NCBI GenBank assembly: GCA_933207985.1
Contig: OW240915.1
Span: 279,792,373-279,856,372 of the forward strand
Origin: Pelobates cultripes
Taxonomy: Eukaryota > Chordata > Amphibia > Anura > Pelobatidae
Direction: 5' to 3'
Length of the DNA: 64,000 nucleotides
The stretch's first letter is position 1. Every line of letters starts with the position of its first letter. The notes below the pieces were generated by a model. It saw only the letters and a list, made by a program, of their open reading frames with translations, was not told where the DNA came from and did not search any database. This document shows, piece after piece, positions 54,635-64,000 of this stretch. The position numbers and the translations under genes are program-made.

Positions 54635-55965
54635 CTTGAAGGCTGAATGGAGACTGAGCTTGCATAGCTTACAAGTCAACCAGTCCGAGCTCTCTGACTG
54701 AGCTTGCATAGTGTGCAAAAAAATTAAGGTTTCCCCATGCTATGCAATATCAGTGAGAGTGCTTTTATTACAGTTAGCAGGTTCTGACTTCTCGCTACAT
54801 AACAAACATTCCCCACTTGCAGCTTGAGGAGTGAGGGCATGACAATATGTGCAACGTGAAGGCAGTAGTAGTCCCACTTGTGATAGGAGCACTCAGGGCT
54901 GTGACTCCCAAGTTGAAGGAGTAACTTCAACAGATTCCAGGTGGGACATCTGATATCGTTCTCCAGAAGAGTGCAGGGACCCAAGAATGAGGAATAAATA
55001 TAAAACCCAGAAGGGGTGAGAAAATCCTTTTTTTAATACATATATATATATATGGGGCATTGAGGATACCGGCCTTGGTGCAGCAAGGAGTGTAAATCCA
55101 ACCGTGTACATGGGGGAGACATAAAACCTCTCTTCTACTAGTGCCCCCCACAGACAGTTTTAACTGCTTTGCGATAAGTCCTGTTTCATCAAGTGTACTG
55201 CCTATGTCTGCCCAACACTAATGATCAAGTGTCTGCTAGAATCATCAATAATACTTTCTTTACAAATCTTTGGTGCATTTTTCCTGGAGGTTTTTCTGAT
55301 ACATTGCTAGAAGAGTGTAACATGCCTTTTTCATAATATATTTTTACAATTCTTATGTGCAAAAGATGCACATTTCAATTGACATCTGTAGTCAAAATTT
55401 CCTGGGTTTCCAATTACTTTAGTCAACTTATTGTCATGTAGCTTGAAATAAATATCCTTATTACAAAGATTTCAAAGGCTTTACATTTATTCTTTGGTAA
55501 AGTGCTCATCTTTATCTAAATGTATCTGTCAATAACAGACACAAATGTGCTGCAATTATTTTTCCAAAATATATGCTTTGAGATGTTCATAAGAAGTAAC
55601 TATAAAAATGTATTTATGCTACTAAATTTGAGATATAAATTTTAGTATGTGTATCCTTTCATATCAAGGACTGAGGGAGGGCTATTTTCTCTTTTAGTAA
55701 ACAAACTCCCAATATATAGAGTATAATATTCCCCCCCCCCAAAAACAAAAAAAAACAAACAAAAACAAAGCCCAGGACAGGCTTATGTCATCTACTTAAA
55801 CTATCATATTATACAACACAGATTAAAACAAATTAAACTCAGTATTACCTTCTTAAGTCGATGTGTGATTAATTTAAAAAATTGTTTGTTAAAGAGATTA
55901 ATCTAAATATTTACAATATAGCGTGAATATTTATTTTGTTTGGGTACTGGGAAAATTGCTGTTTA
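54635..55965. other. Intergenic DNA
   Basis: No gene recognised. A C10 run sits at 55731-55740 followed by an A-rich tract. Confidence 0.45.
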
Positions 55966-56114
55966 AAGCATTTTATAGATTACCTTGCCAAAAATAATTT
56001 CATTAAGGATCCAGGGCTAATATGCCACTATTTCATTTTAAGACATGCATATGGTTTAACAAGCCATCGGGGTGGATATTTAACTTTTAGAGCTAAAAAC
56101 ATGGACAATGAACA

Positions 56115-56500
56115 CAGGTGCATTTTATTGATGGCATTTTGAATGCACAGAGATACAGTGACGAGATCCTGAGGCCCATTGCAGCATGATGCACAGCCCC
56201 ATGTTGCAAGGATCTGTATACAATTCCTGGAAGCTGAAAACATCCCAGTTCTTGCATGGCCAGCATACTCACTGGAAACATCACCTATTGAGTATGTTTG
56301 GGATGCTCTGGATTGGCGTATACGACAGCATGTTCCAGGTCCTGCCAATATCTAGCAACTTCGCACAGCCATTGAAGAGGAGTGGACCAACATTCCACAG
56401 GCCACAATCAACAACCTGATCAACTCTATGCGAAGGAGATGTGTTGCACTGTGTGAGGCAAATGGTGGTCACTCCAGATACTGACTGGTTTTCAAACCCC
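56115..56500 (+). pseudogene. Tc1-like transposase C-terminal relic (DD34E type)
   Basis: The plus strand reads HFIDGILNAQRYSDEILRPI, then QHDAQPHVA (where an intact enzyme has QDNA, the second aspartate), FLEAENIPVLAWPAYS, SPIEYVWDALDWRIRQH and, after a TAG at about 56353, LRTAIEEEWTNIPQATINNL and INSMRRRCVALCEANGGH. Placing the second aspartate at the H/D position gives 34 residues to the glutamate of SPIE, so DD34E, unlike the DD37E element at 30363. The catalytic aspartate is displaced and the PDLS block is changed, so it is dead. The N-terminal half is missing or unrecognisable. Confidence 0.88.
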
Positions 56501-56727
56501 CGGATCCCCCTCTCTCCCTTCCCCCCTTCCAATCCCCCAATACAGTAAAACTGCACATTTTAGAGTGGAAAGGGTAATATATTTGCTTTTCCTATTTTCT
56601 CACTCAGGGTTAAGTTTTCAAGTGGGGTGTAAAACTTTGTTTTCATGATACATTTTAGCACTGTATGGAAAACATGCCAAATTGAATGAGCAAATAGTGA
56701 TAAGGCATTACACAAGTTGAAATAAAT

Positions 56728-56729
<2 letters not shown>

Positions 56730-56788
<59 letters not shown>
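56730..56788. repeat. (GT)n(TA)n compound microsatellite
   Basis: GTGTGTGTGTG passing directly into about 24 TA units. Confidence 0.95.
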
Positions 56789-56792
<4 letters not shown>

Positions 56793-56799
56793 AAACACA

Positions 56800-57835
56800 A
56801 TGAGCATCAACCTGGTAATATTAATCTTAGGTATCCTGATAAGTGGCTTAACACTTTTTATGTTTTATGCAATATTGTTTTAGCCATATATTTTTTTACA
56901 AAGGTTACCACTTTTATTTTCATTCCTTCTTTTTTCTTGGTTTTTATTTTCTATTTCCCATTCTTTACTTCACTTTTTCCACTTTTATGGTTCAGGTCTT
57001 TTAGTTAGGCATTTAGGAGATTGGCCCCTTTTAGACTCCCTTTTTTCACTTCATACTTTTTGCAACATTTCATGTCTTAGTCACTTCTTACTGTATCTAT
57101 CTGTAACACTTTCACTTTGAATAATTTTTATGGGACATTCACAATCACAGCACTGCACAGGATATCTCTCTCCTCTCCTTCTTATGACATCATTTTACAT
57201 GCCATGCTGTACACCACTGGCTCTCTTCATAAGTTTTGGATTTGTGAGTACTCTTAGAACTTCATATATTGCTCACGTTTCTGCATTTTCTGCATTTATA
57301 CATTTATACATTGGTGTGTGTATGTGCGGCTCTGAGGAGGAGTACTGATAGATTTTTGATATGCTAATGCATGGTACTGCTCCCGATTGCTTTTAATTGG
57401 GCTTGCGAGTTATATGGTTTACTATTGTCAAATCTATACAGGATAGTTATTTGATTTGCCTGATACCAGATTGTCCTTAGTCCAATATGCTTAAATAGTG
57501 TGTAAATATATTAAATATTACTTTTTCACCTTGCGGTTGTGGTAATGGTTTAGACAATCTTCCCAATGATTGCCTTTTCCTGAATATTTAGTTAGAGGAT
57601 TCTTATGCACTTCTTTGTAAGCACTGGGGTGCCAGAAATGTCACTGTAAATAATTTTTCACTTTTGTGCAACACTAGACTGTATATTCAGGATCTTATTT
57701 GAATATTACTGCAATTATTGCTGTTTGATTTTGATGAGTAGGAAGATTTTGCTCATATCAATAAATATTTAACACACCCTGTTTTGTATCACAATCACTC
57801 CTCACTTATGTTTATATCACCTGTTTTGGCATTGA
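56800..57835. other. AT-rich intergenic DNA
   Basis: No gene recognised; part of it may be upstream Penelope-like terminal sequence. Confidence 0.4.
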
Positions 57836-57840
57836 AACTT

Positions 57841-57940
57841 GTCTTGAGAAAAGTCCCATAAAGGACTGAAATGTCGACACATTTTCTGGTGTATAATTAT
57901 TATAATTCAAGATTTATTTACAAAGTCCTGCGAGTGCACC
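57841..57940 (+). mobile_element. Penelope-like terminal remnant with hammerhead-like hairpin
   Basis: GTC (57841-57843) / GAC (57876-57878) stem I, TTGAGAA (57844-57850) in the core position, the extra A (57851), stem II AGTCC / GGACT (57852-57856, 57863-57867), GAAA (57868-57871), then TGTC with U-H = TC. TTTATTTACAAAGTCCTGCG follows, matching the order at 21372-21468. Two core changes make it inactive, but all stems are kept. Confidence 0.5.
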
Positions 57941-57944
57941 TTAT

Positions 57945-59065
57945 AAAAAGTAATTATTTTTTTTCCCTGAAATTTTTTAGAACAAATTGTAAGTCTGTAA
58001 ATTATGCTACAAAAGAAGAAAAATAACTAATTTATCCACTTATTTTACATTCTTATTTTGCACTTCAAAAACCTTTGACAAAATAAATATTTTTGAGCAT
58101 GTAATGGTGCCATGAAAAATGTTCCCACAAAAACAACCCATTTCAGTTTAATTGCTTTATATGTTTTCATTCTGCATTTCTTTATTACTGAGAGTAAAAC
58201 AACAGAACACAAACAAATATTGAAAGTTTATTATGTAATCTCAGAGGGAATAAAATTAAATGTTAAAAAGCCACAGATCATGTCAGACATGGTGTTAGAA
58301 AAAATAATAAACAGCTTTGAAAATGTCAAAACAAAGAAGATGACAAACATGCCCCTTTATTGCCAAAAAGCAAAATGAACTTGAATACAATTATATTTCT
58401 TGTTACCATCGCAATTTTCATATTTGATTACGAAGGAAACTTATTTTATGAGATATTCTCTGGAAGCATTGTAATGTATTAAAAGAAAAGTGATGAGTGC
58501 CACAGTGACTCTTCTATGTAGATGAATGGTTTGCCCTCATTGGGTGCTTTGATATTTAGGTAAATAGCTGTATGCATTCATTGTTATGTGTTCTGTGTTT
58601 ATCTATATTGTATCAGTTGGTTAATTCTCACATAAAATAACATATTCTCTTAAACATTCCTCAACTTTCAGTAGTTTGCATATGAATATTTATATTGATC
58701 TTTCAATATACATTAAAAGTCATATGTCAATATTTCAGGTAATACAGTATGAGTAGGATATTACTCCTCTGCACTTTTTTCATAAAAACAGCTTGCAAAA
58801 TTGGCAGATCTCTAGTCTGCAGCCTTTGTAAGCCCTTCTGTTCCAACCCAGGCAATATGTTCTGTGGCTGTCTAATCACAGACTTCCCAAGGCAGCTCAA
58901 GGCAGGTGCTTTAAGCAATTGCTGTCTCTTAAGTTTAGCTCCACTGAGCTAAACAACCAGGAAATAGCAGGACTGTCTGTATGAGAGCCAGGGGGTGAAA
59001 CAATTATATATTTTTTTAAAGTGCAAATTTCCATTGATATCTGTATTTTTAATAAATTGCAAAAA
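57945..59065. other. AT-rich intergenic DNA
   Basis: No gene recognised. Confidence 0.45.
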
Positions 59066-59069
59066 AGAG

Positions 59070-59430
59070 GACACATTCTACACACATAAAGAATTTCAGC
59101 AAGCTAACTTTAAATCCACACTGATGTTATGGAAAGGGAAGTTCCTGTCCTGGTTATGGCGAATAGCGGCACTTAAAATGTCCCTACTGTCTAAACTGCA
59201 ATAGCTTTACAGGTCCCTCCAAATCTCCCTACCTAGATCTGTTGAGAGAGAATCTTCTACCATCCTGCACATATAGGGTTTCATATCACAGGCTAAGGAC
59301 AGGGGGGTTGAGCTCGCTGTTATATTCCACACACATCTGCACTTATCAATGGACTAAAATTGGAGCATCAATCTGGACTTGTGGAGAGGGCCCCCCACTA
59401 ATAAGTATTCAGTTTGCTGCTACACTTTTG
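59070..59430 (+). pseudogene. L1-group LINE fragment (downstream of the RT domain)
   Basis: The plus strand reads LMLWKGKFLSWLWRIAALKM and SLLSKLQ, the WKxKxLSWxGRIxAxKMxLLPK block found in L1/Tx1-group ORF2 proteins after the reverse transcriptase core, then LYRSLQISLPRSVERESSTI with one stop, and HTHLHLSMD plus NWSINLDLW, the equivalent of a HLHLLLDW...LW block. Stops and the glycine-to-tryptophan change show decay. Without the RT or endonuclease domains the exact clade is unsure. Confidence 0.72.
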
Positions 59431-60330
59431 TTCCAGTATAATTTTCATCCTTTTTACTTTATATATTTCTATATCAAGTTATTGTTCATACTGTGGTATG
59501 TATCGTGTATATATTTTGTGTTTTTCAACACTTTGTTATTGTATCTTGATATTGATTGACCTCGTGCTGAGATCTTATCTGGTAAAATATTATATAAATA
59601 AATATAAACAGTTGTGCTTTTACGGCAGTATTGCCAGAATGATCTTTGTTACAGTGTCTTGATGCTATTTTCCTCACACTGAGATATTATCTGTTTACAG
59701 TTGTACTTTTAAGGCAATGTTGCCAGATTGGTCTCTGAACTTTTTATTATGAGTGTGTTCATCTTTTGAGCCCACATTGTTATGTTTGAGCCTTTTTAGA
59801 GCTAACCTTAAGTTTAATATATGTGTTTTTTGTATACATATTAAATATTATTGTCTTAAATCTGACGTTTTGCTATTCTTTTAAGGAGCGCTCACACTTT
59901 TGCATATTAAACGTTTTTAGTACTATTTCTTAGTCGCTCACCTGTATGAAGCAGCCCAAACTGATCGAGTTTTAAAGGTTCTGGAGTGACCTCACATTTT
60001 TATAACTAGGTATTTAGACAAATTAGATTTCATCCAAATATCTGCCAAATCAGCTGGTTAGTAGTCAGATCTCTGATTTGGTCTCCTTATGTGGAAATGC
60101 CAAAATTAGGGTACCAAAATAGGGACTTATCTACTAAGCAACTGAAAATGCAAATTTACAAAAGAGGGCTTTTCTTATTTTTGCTCTTTTATTTGTTTAG
60201 TAGATAGCTCCCTGATTTTGTACACTTGTGTGAGAGTGCCCTATTTAAGGATCCCATATTAGGGTTCGGTTTTGCAGATAGCTTTCTAATTTGGTAACCA
60301 TAAGGGGCTATTTGCCTATACATGCACACA
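59431..60330. other. AT-rich DNA, possibly LINE 3' sequence
   Basis: The first few hundred bases may be the 3' part of the L1-group copy; no boundary is visible. A loosely duplicated segment (GTTTACAGTTGTACTTTTA... at 59694 and AACAGTTGTGCTTTTACGG at 59608) is present. Confidence 0.35.
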
Positions 60331-60334
60331 GTTA

Positions 60335-60905
60335 TATACACTATTGGACAAAAGTATTGGGACACAGCTCATTATTGAATTCAGGTGTTTTAATCAGACC
60401 CATTGCCACAGGTGTATAAAATCAACCACCTAGCAATGCAGTCTACATTTAAAAACATTTGTTAAAAATACGGGTCATTCTGAAGAGCTCAGTGAATGCA
60501 AGTGTGCTACTCTGATTGGATGCCACCTTTGCAATAAGTTAGTTTGTGAAATTTCATCCTTGCTAGATATTCCACGGTCAACTGTAAGTGGTATTATTGG
60601 AAAGTGGAAATGTTTAGGAACAATAGCAACTCAGCCATGAAGTGGAAGTCCATGTGAAGTTACAGAGTGCTGAGGCAACGGTCTTCTAAATCCATAGCTG
60701 AAGAGTTCCAAAATTCTACTGGCATTAATATCAACACAAAGACTGTGTAGTGGGAGCTTCAATTAATGGATTTCCGTTGCCGAGCAACTGCATGCAAGCC
60801 GTACATCACCAGGTACAACACCTAGAGTTAGATGAAGTAATGTAAAGCACAACGCCACTGAACCACCAGAGGAAACATGTTCTGTGGAGTTATACACGCT
60901 TCCTT
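60335..60905 (+). pseudogene. Tc1-like element, left end and N-terminal transposase relic
   Basis: ATACACTATTGGACAAAAGT and TTGGGACAC form a Tc1-like terminal repeat. From about 60475 the plus strand encodes GHSEELSECKCATLIGCHLC, NKLVCEISSLLDIPRSTVSG and IIGKWKCLGTIATQP, the helix-turn-helix DNA-binding region, followed by a badly shifted remainder to HASRTSPGTT and CSVEL near 60890. The catalytic half and the right terminal repeat are missing. Together with 35217, 56115 and 30363, this gives at least three distinct Tc1-like lineages in the window. Confidence 0.82.
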
Positions 60906-61433
60906 GTTTTGAAATCTCATGGGCTATTTTTTGCCTTTTATATCTTTGTATATATCCACAAACATGCCGAGTGACTGACTCCTAGAACAACATATCCATC
61001 AGTGGGGATTATACCACTGCACACTTAACTTTAGATCTGGTTTTATAGCTCTACTAAATGTGAGTGCTATGTCATTGTTGTTTGTTCTGCACTTGGTACC
61101 ATTACCGATTATCTTTCTTCTTTATTACATATACCTGCCACAATCAGAAGACTGGACTATTGTTTTGCTACTAAAAATTGAAACACCTAATACAGCATCA
61201 ACTTTTTTGGGACACATTTCTCCAAAAGATTGGAATCTATTTTCCTGAACCCAATTAACCCCTTCCCGACCAAGGACATATCAGGTACGTCCGACAAACA
61301 GTCCTTGAGAAATGAGAAGCAACTCATTGCCTCAGTTGGGGTTAAATAACTTGTTGCCAGCTGAAAGATAATCGCCCATGCAGTAACTATCCAATAGGAG
61401 GCTGTTACCTATTTGCTTAGTTAAATCCAGGTG

Positions 61434-61435
<2 letters not shown>
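60906..61435. other. Intergenic DNA with a TTAACCCCTTCCCGACC MITE tip
   Basis: At 61255 TTAACCCCTTCCCGACCAAG matches the left end of the MITE at 53868, and GGGGTTAA follows at 61338-61345. This could be a short internally deleted copy. Confidence 0.4.

Positions 61436-61473
<38 letters not shown>
61436..61473. repeat. (TA)n microsatellite
   Basis: About 18 TA units directly left of the duplicated repeat. Confidence 0.95.
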
Positions 61474-61477
<4 letters not shown>

Positions 61478-61480
61478 CAA

Positions 61481-62178
61481 AACCAAGAGGGCTGCACTCA
61501 CCTGAACATGCATACATTACAGGGTGCTGCTGGGGCCAAAATATATAAAATACAGAATCCAGCGCACTCGCTTATTCACTAAACAATGCTTTCAAAATCT
61601 TAGAGATTGTAATAGTTTTATTTAAAAACACCTTACCTAGGCAAAAAATAATGGGGTTTAGTTACATTATATGATCATATATTGCATAAGCCTGCCACAA
61701 CGTCAATGTACCCCATTCTTGGCAGGTCCTACTCTAGCAGCCTAATGCTTGCCCTTATGAGATTAATCCACTTACTTGGGAAATACTTCCTTACTGGGAC
61801 TCTCTGCAAGTCAAGGCTAAATAGGGTCCTGGAATGAGGCACCTGTGACAGGGAGGGGTGCAAAACCAAGGAGCTGGCCTAGACTCCCAAATATACAAAC
61901 AAAACCAAGAGGGCTGCACTCACCTGAACATGCATACATTACAGGGTGCTGCTGGGGCCAAAATATATAAAATACAGAATCCAGCGCACTCGCTTATTCA
62001 CTAAACAATGCTTTCAAAATCTTAGAGATTGTAATAGTTTTATTTAAAAACACCTTACCTAAGCAAAAAATAATGGGGGTTTAGTTACATTATATGATCA
62101 TATATTGCATAAGCCTGCCACAACGTCAATGTACCCCATTCTTGGCAGGTCCTACTCTAGCAGCCTAATGCTTGCCCT
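61481..62178. repeat. 422-bp tandem duplication of a foldback-type repeat
   Basis: AACCAAGAGGGCTGCACTCA starts at 61481 and again at 61903. Over the next 275 bp the two copies differ at only a few positions (for example CTTACCTAGG versus CTTACCTAAG, and one extra G in AATGGGG). The second copy stops at CTAATGCTTGCCCTTATATA and passes into a TA tract. Both are related to the inserted segment at 53945-54420. The near identity marks a recent duplication or an assembly artefact. Confidence 0.95.
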
Positions 62179-62184
62179 TATATA

Positions 62185-63211
62185 TATATTTATATATATG
62201 TATATACATATTTTTTTTTCTTCATATTTTGAAGACAAAATGTTAATTAGCTTGTATATTTTTTATATGTCCTTTGAATAACACACATGTATAGTTAAGA
62301 ATCTTGAACGCAATACAACTTTCTTTCAGTAAAGTAACTTTTATTTCTTAGTTTCCATAATATAAAGTATGTTAGTATATAAAAAAAAATATTGTGTATT
62401 ATTGCTTTGGCTGCAGGAATGAAATCTTTTTTGATGCAGAGACGATCAAATATTCAGCAACAACAAGGGAAATAATGAATTAAAAAAAGTACAGACACTC
62501 AGCAATAGCAAGGGCACAAGCAGCTGCTTGCAATAGCTACTAATGCAAATACCATGCTTTTTATTCAATTTCCATCACAAAGAAAACATAACAAATGCAA
62601 AGCAATATCTTTAAAAAATCTGCTCTTGAAAAAGCTACTTCTAAACTATAATGCGAGATATACACACACATAAAAGCTTATAATTCTCTCTTTAAGGCAA
62701 AAACAAGTGGTTTGTTTAAACTGCCATCATCTGGTAATTCTAATTAGATAAAATTCTGGAAACCTTGCCCATTAGTATTTGGGTAGTAGAAGAAAAAAAA
62801 AAAAAAAGATTCTGGTCTGAAGTAGAGTGCGGATAGCTCTGATTAGACTATGAATATGCTATGTTACATTCTACCGCAATCCATGGAGATATGAAACTAA
62901 AATATTATTTTGCTTGCTAAACAATGAAATGTATAGAACAGCAAATGGATTTGCAAAATAGTCAAACTAAAAATATTTGTAGCTCATTTATTAAAAATAC
63001 AGCTCATTTATTGCTTTGAATCATTGGCCTCAAATGTTCAATTATATTATCATTACACCTGGTCATTCAGTGATTTGTCCGAATTCCTTAACTCATACGG
63101 ATGAATCACACAAAAAAACAATATGGATGATGGACTTGCGGTTGTTTTTGTTTTGGGATTCACCTGTGGCACAAAAAACTTTGATGGGAAAAAAAGTTGA
63201 TTGGTTTAGGG
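62185..63211. other. AT-rich intergenic DNA
   Basis: No gene recognised. Confidence 0.5.
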
Positions 63212-63726
63212 NNNNNNNNNNNNNNNNNNNNNNNNNNNNNNNNNNNNNNNNNNNNNNNNNNNNNNNNNNNNNNNNNNNNNNNNNNNNNNNNNNNNNNNNN
63301 NNNNNNNNNNNNNNNNNNNNNNNNNNNNNNNNNNNNNNNNNNNNNNNNNNNNNNNNNNNNNNNNNNNNNNNNNNNNNNNNNNNNNNNNNNNNNNNNNNNN
63401 NNNNNNNNNNNNNNNNNNNNNNNNNNNNNNNNNNNNNNNNNNNNNNNNNNNNNNNNNNNNNNNNNNNNNNNNNNNNNNNNNNNNNNNNNNNNNNNNNNNN
63501 NNNNNNNNNNNNNNNNNNNNNNNNNNNNNNNNNNNNNNNNNNNNNNNNNNNNNNNNNNNNNNNNNNNNNNNNNNNNNNNNNNNNNNNNNNNNNNNNNNNN
63601 NNNNNNNNNNNNNNNNNNNNNNNNNNNNNNNNNNNNNNNNNNNNNNNNNNNNNNNNNNNNNNNNNNNNNNNNNNNNNNNNNNNNNNNNNNNNNNNNNNNN
63701 NNNNNNNNNNNNNNNNNNNNNNNNNN
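63212..63726. other. Assembly gap, 515 N
   Basis: Run of N. Long apparent open frames spanning it are artefacts. Confidence 0.99.
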
Positions 63727-64000
63727 TTATCTGCTGCTGTGACATGTCCGACAGTTGGTGCATGGTTTTCTATAAATCAGTTATAGAATAAAACATCAGC
63801 ATTCACGTATTTCCCTCCCAGTGATCTTTTACTGCACCGGCAGTGTATAAAAAAGAACTGGCATTGATGTTTTCCTTAATTTAATGATATTTTGGATTGT
63901 AGGAATTTATTTCACTTTGAAAAAAATAAAAAAGGATTAGTATTATCCTCAGCTGCATTCTTCATGTACCTTAAGCATTCCCCCAAATGACTCCTGTAGA
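63727..64000. other. Intergenic DNA
   Basis: Nothing recognised. Confidence 0.4.

Noticed and set aside
63016..63786. Long frames across the N run
   Set aside because: Frame continuity comes from N, not sequence.

Overview
This window looks like a non-genic stretch of vertebrate nuclear DNA, most likely from a frog or toad (anuran). The evidence is repeat content, not host genes: MITEs with TTAAAGG termini and TTAA target sites like the T2 group described in Xenopus, DIRS, Penelope-like, CR1 and L2-like retroelements, several Tc1-like families and many short hAT-type elements, set in AT-rich DNA with microsatellites. I found no host exon, tRNA, rRNA, CRISPR array or prokaryotic gene. The species cannot be named from sequence alone. 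Two assembly gaps are present (100 N at 14273 and 515 N at 63212).

Layout: 1-9.5 kb is AT-rich DNA with a hAT-type MITE (525-908), an antisense L2-like LINE relic (about 2340-4390), a worn T2-like MITE and a composite repeat with several tandem arrays (7.0-8.7 kb). 9.5-17.2 kb is dominated by a decayed DIRS-type tyrosine-recombinase retroelement (gag, reverse transcriptase, RNase H, recombinase) interrupted by a hAT-type element running into the first gap and by a T2-like MITE in the recombinase tail. 18.4-21.6 kb holds an LTR-like repeat, a T2-like MITE half and a Penelope-like terminal segment with a hammerhead-like RNA motif. 24.58-29.62 kb is one large foldback element flanked by near-matching 8-bp repeats and loaded with nested insertions (solo LTR, 2-kb hAT-type element, GT-rich array, palindromic Penelope-like segment). 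29.8-32.0 kb is a chain of two MITEs, one carrying a nearly intact Tc1-like element with a DD37E-type transposase.

34.4-38.0 kb has L2-like endonuclease and reverse transcriptase relics, a Tc1-like relic, and a CR1 insertion with a 5' inversion. 38.0-40.5 kb is a three-level nest. 42.9-47.3 kb has two related hAT-type elements in opposite orientation, each with 8-bp target duplications. 49.4-52.9 kb has Penelope-like GIY-YIG endonuclease and reverse transcriptase remains around a hammerhead-like motif and a 71-bp tandem array. 53.9-62.2 kb has more MITEs, two Tc1-like relics, an L1-like relic and a recent 422-bp duplication.

No gene works with another as a pathway; the interacting parts are transposons inserted into one another, which lets the order of insertions be read. 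The most interesting signal is a dispersed, covarying hammerhead-ribozyme-like fold at four or more loci, always with the same extra A before stem II, alongside Penelope-like coding remains. I see no convincing new protein system.
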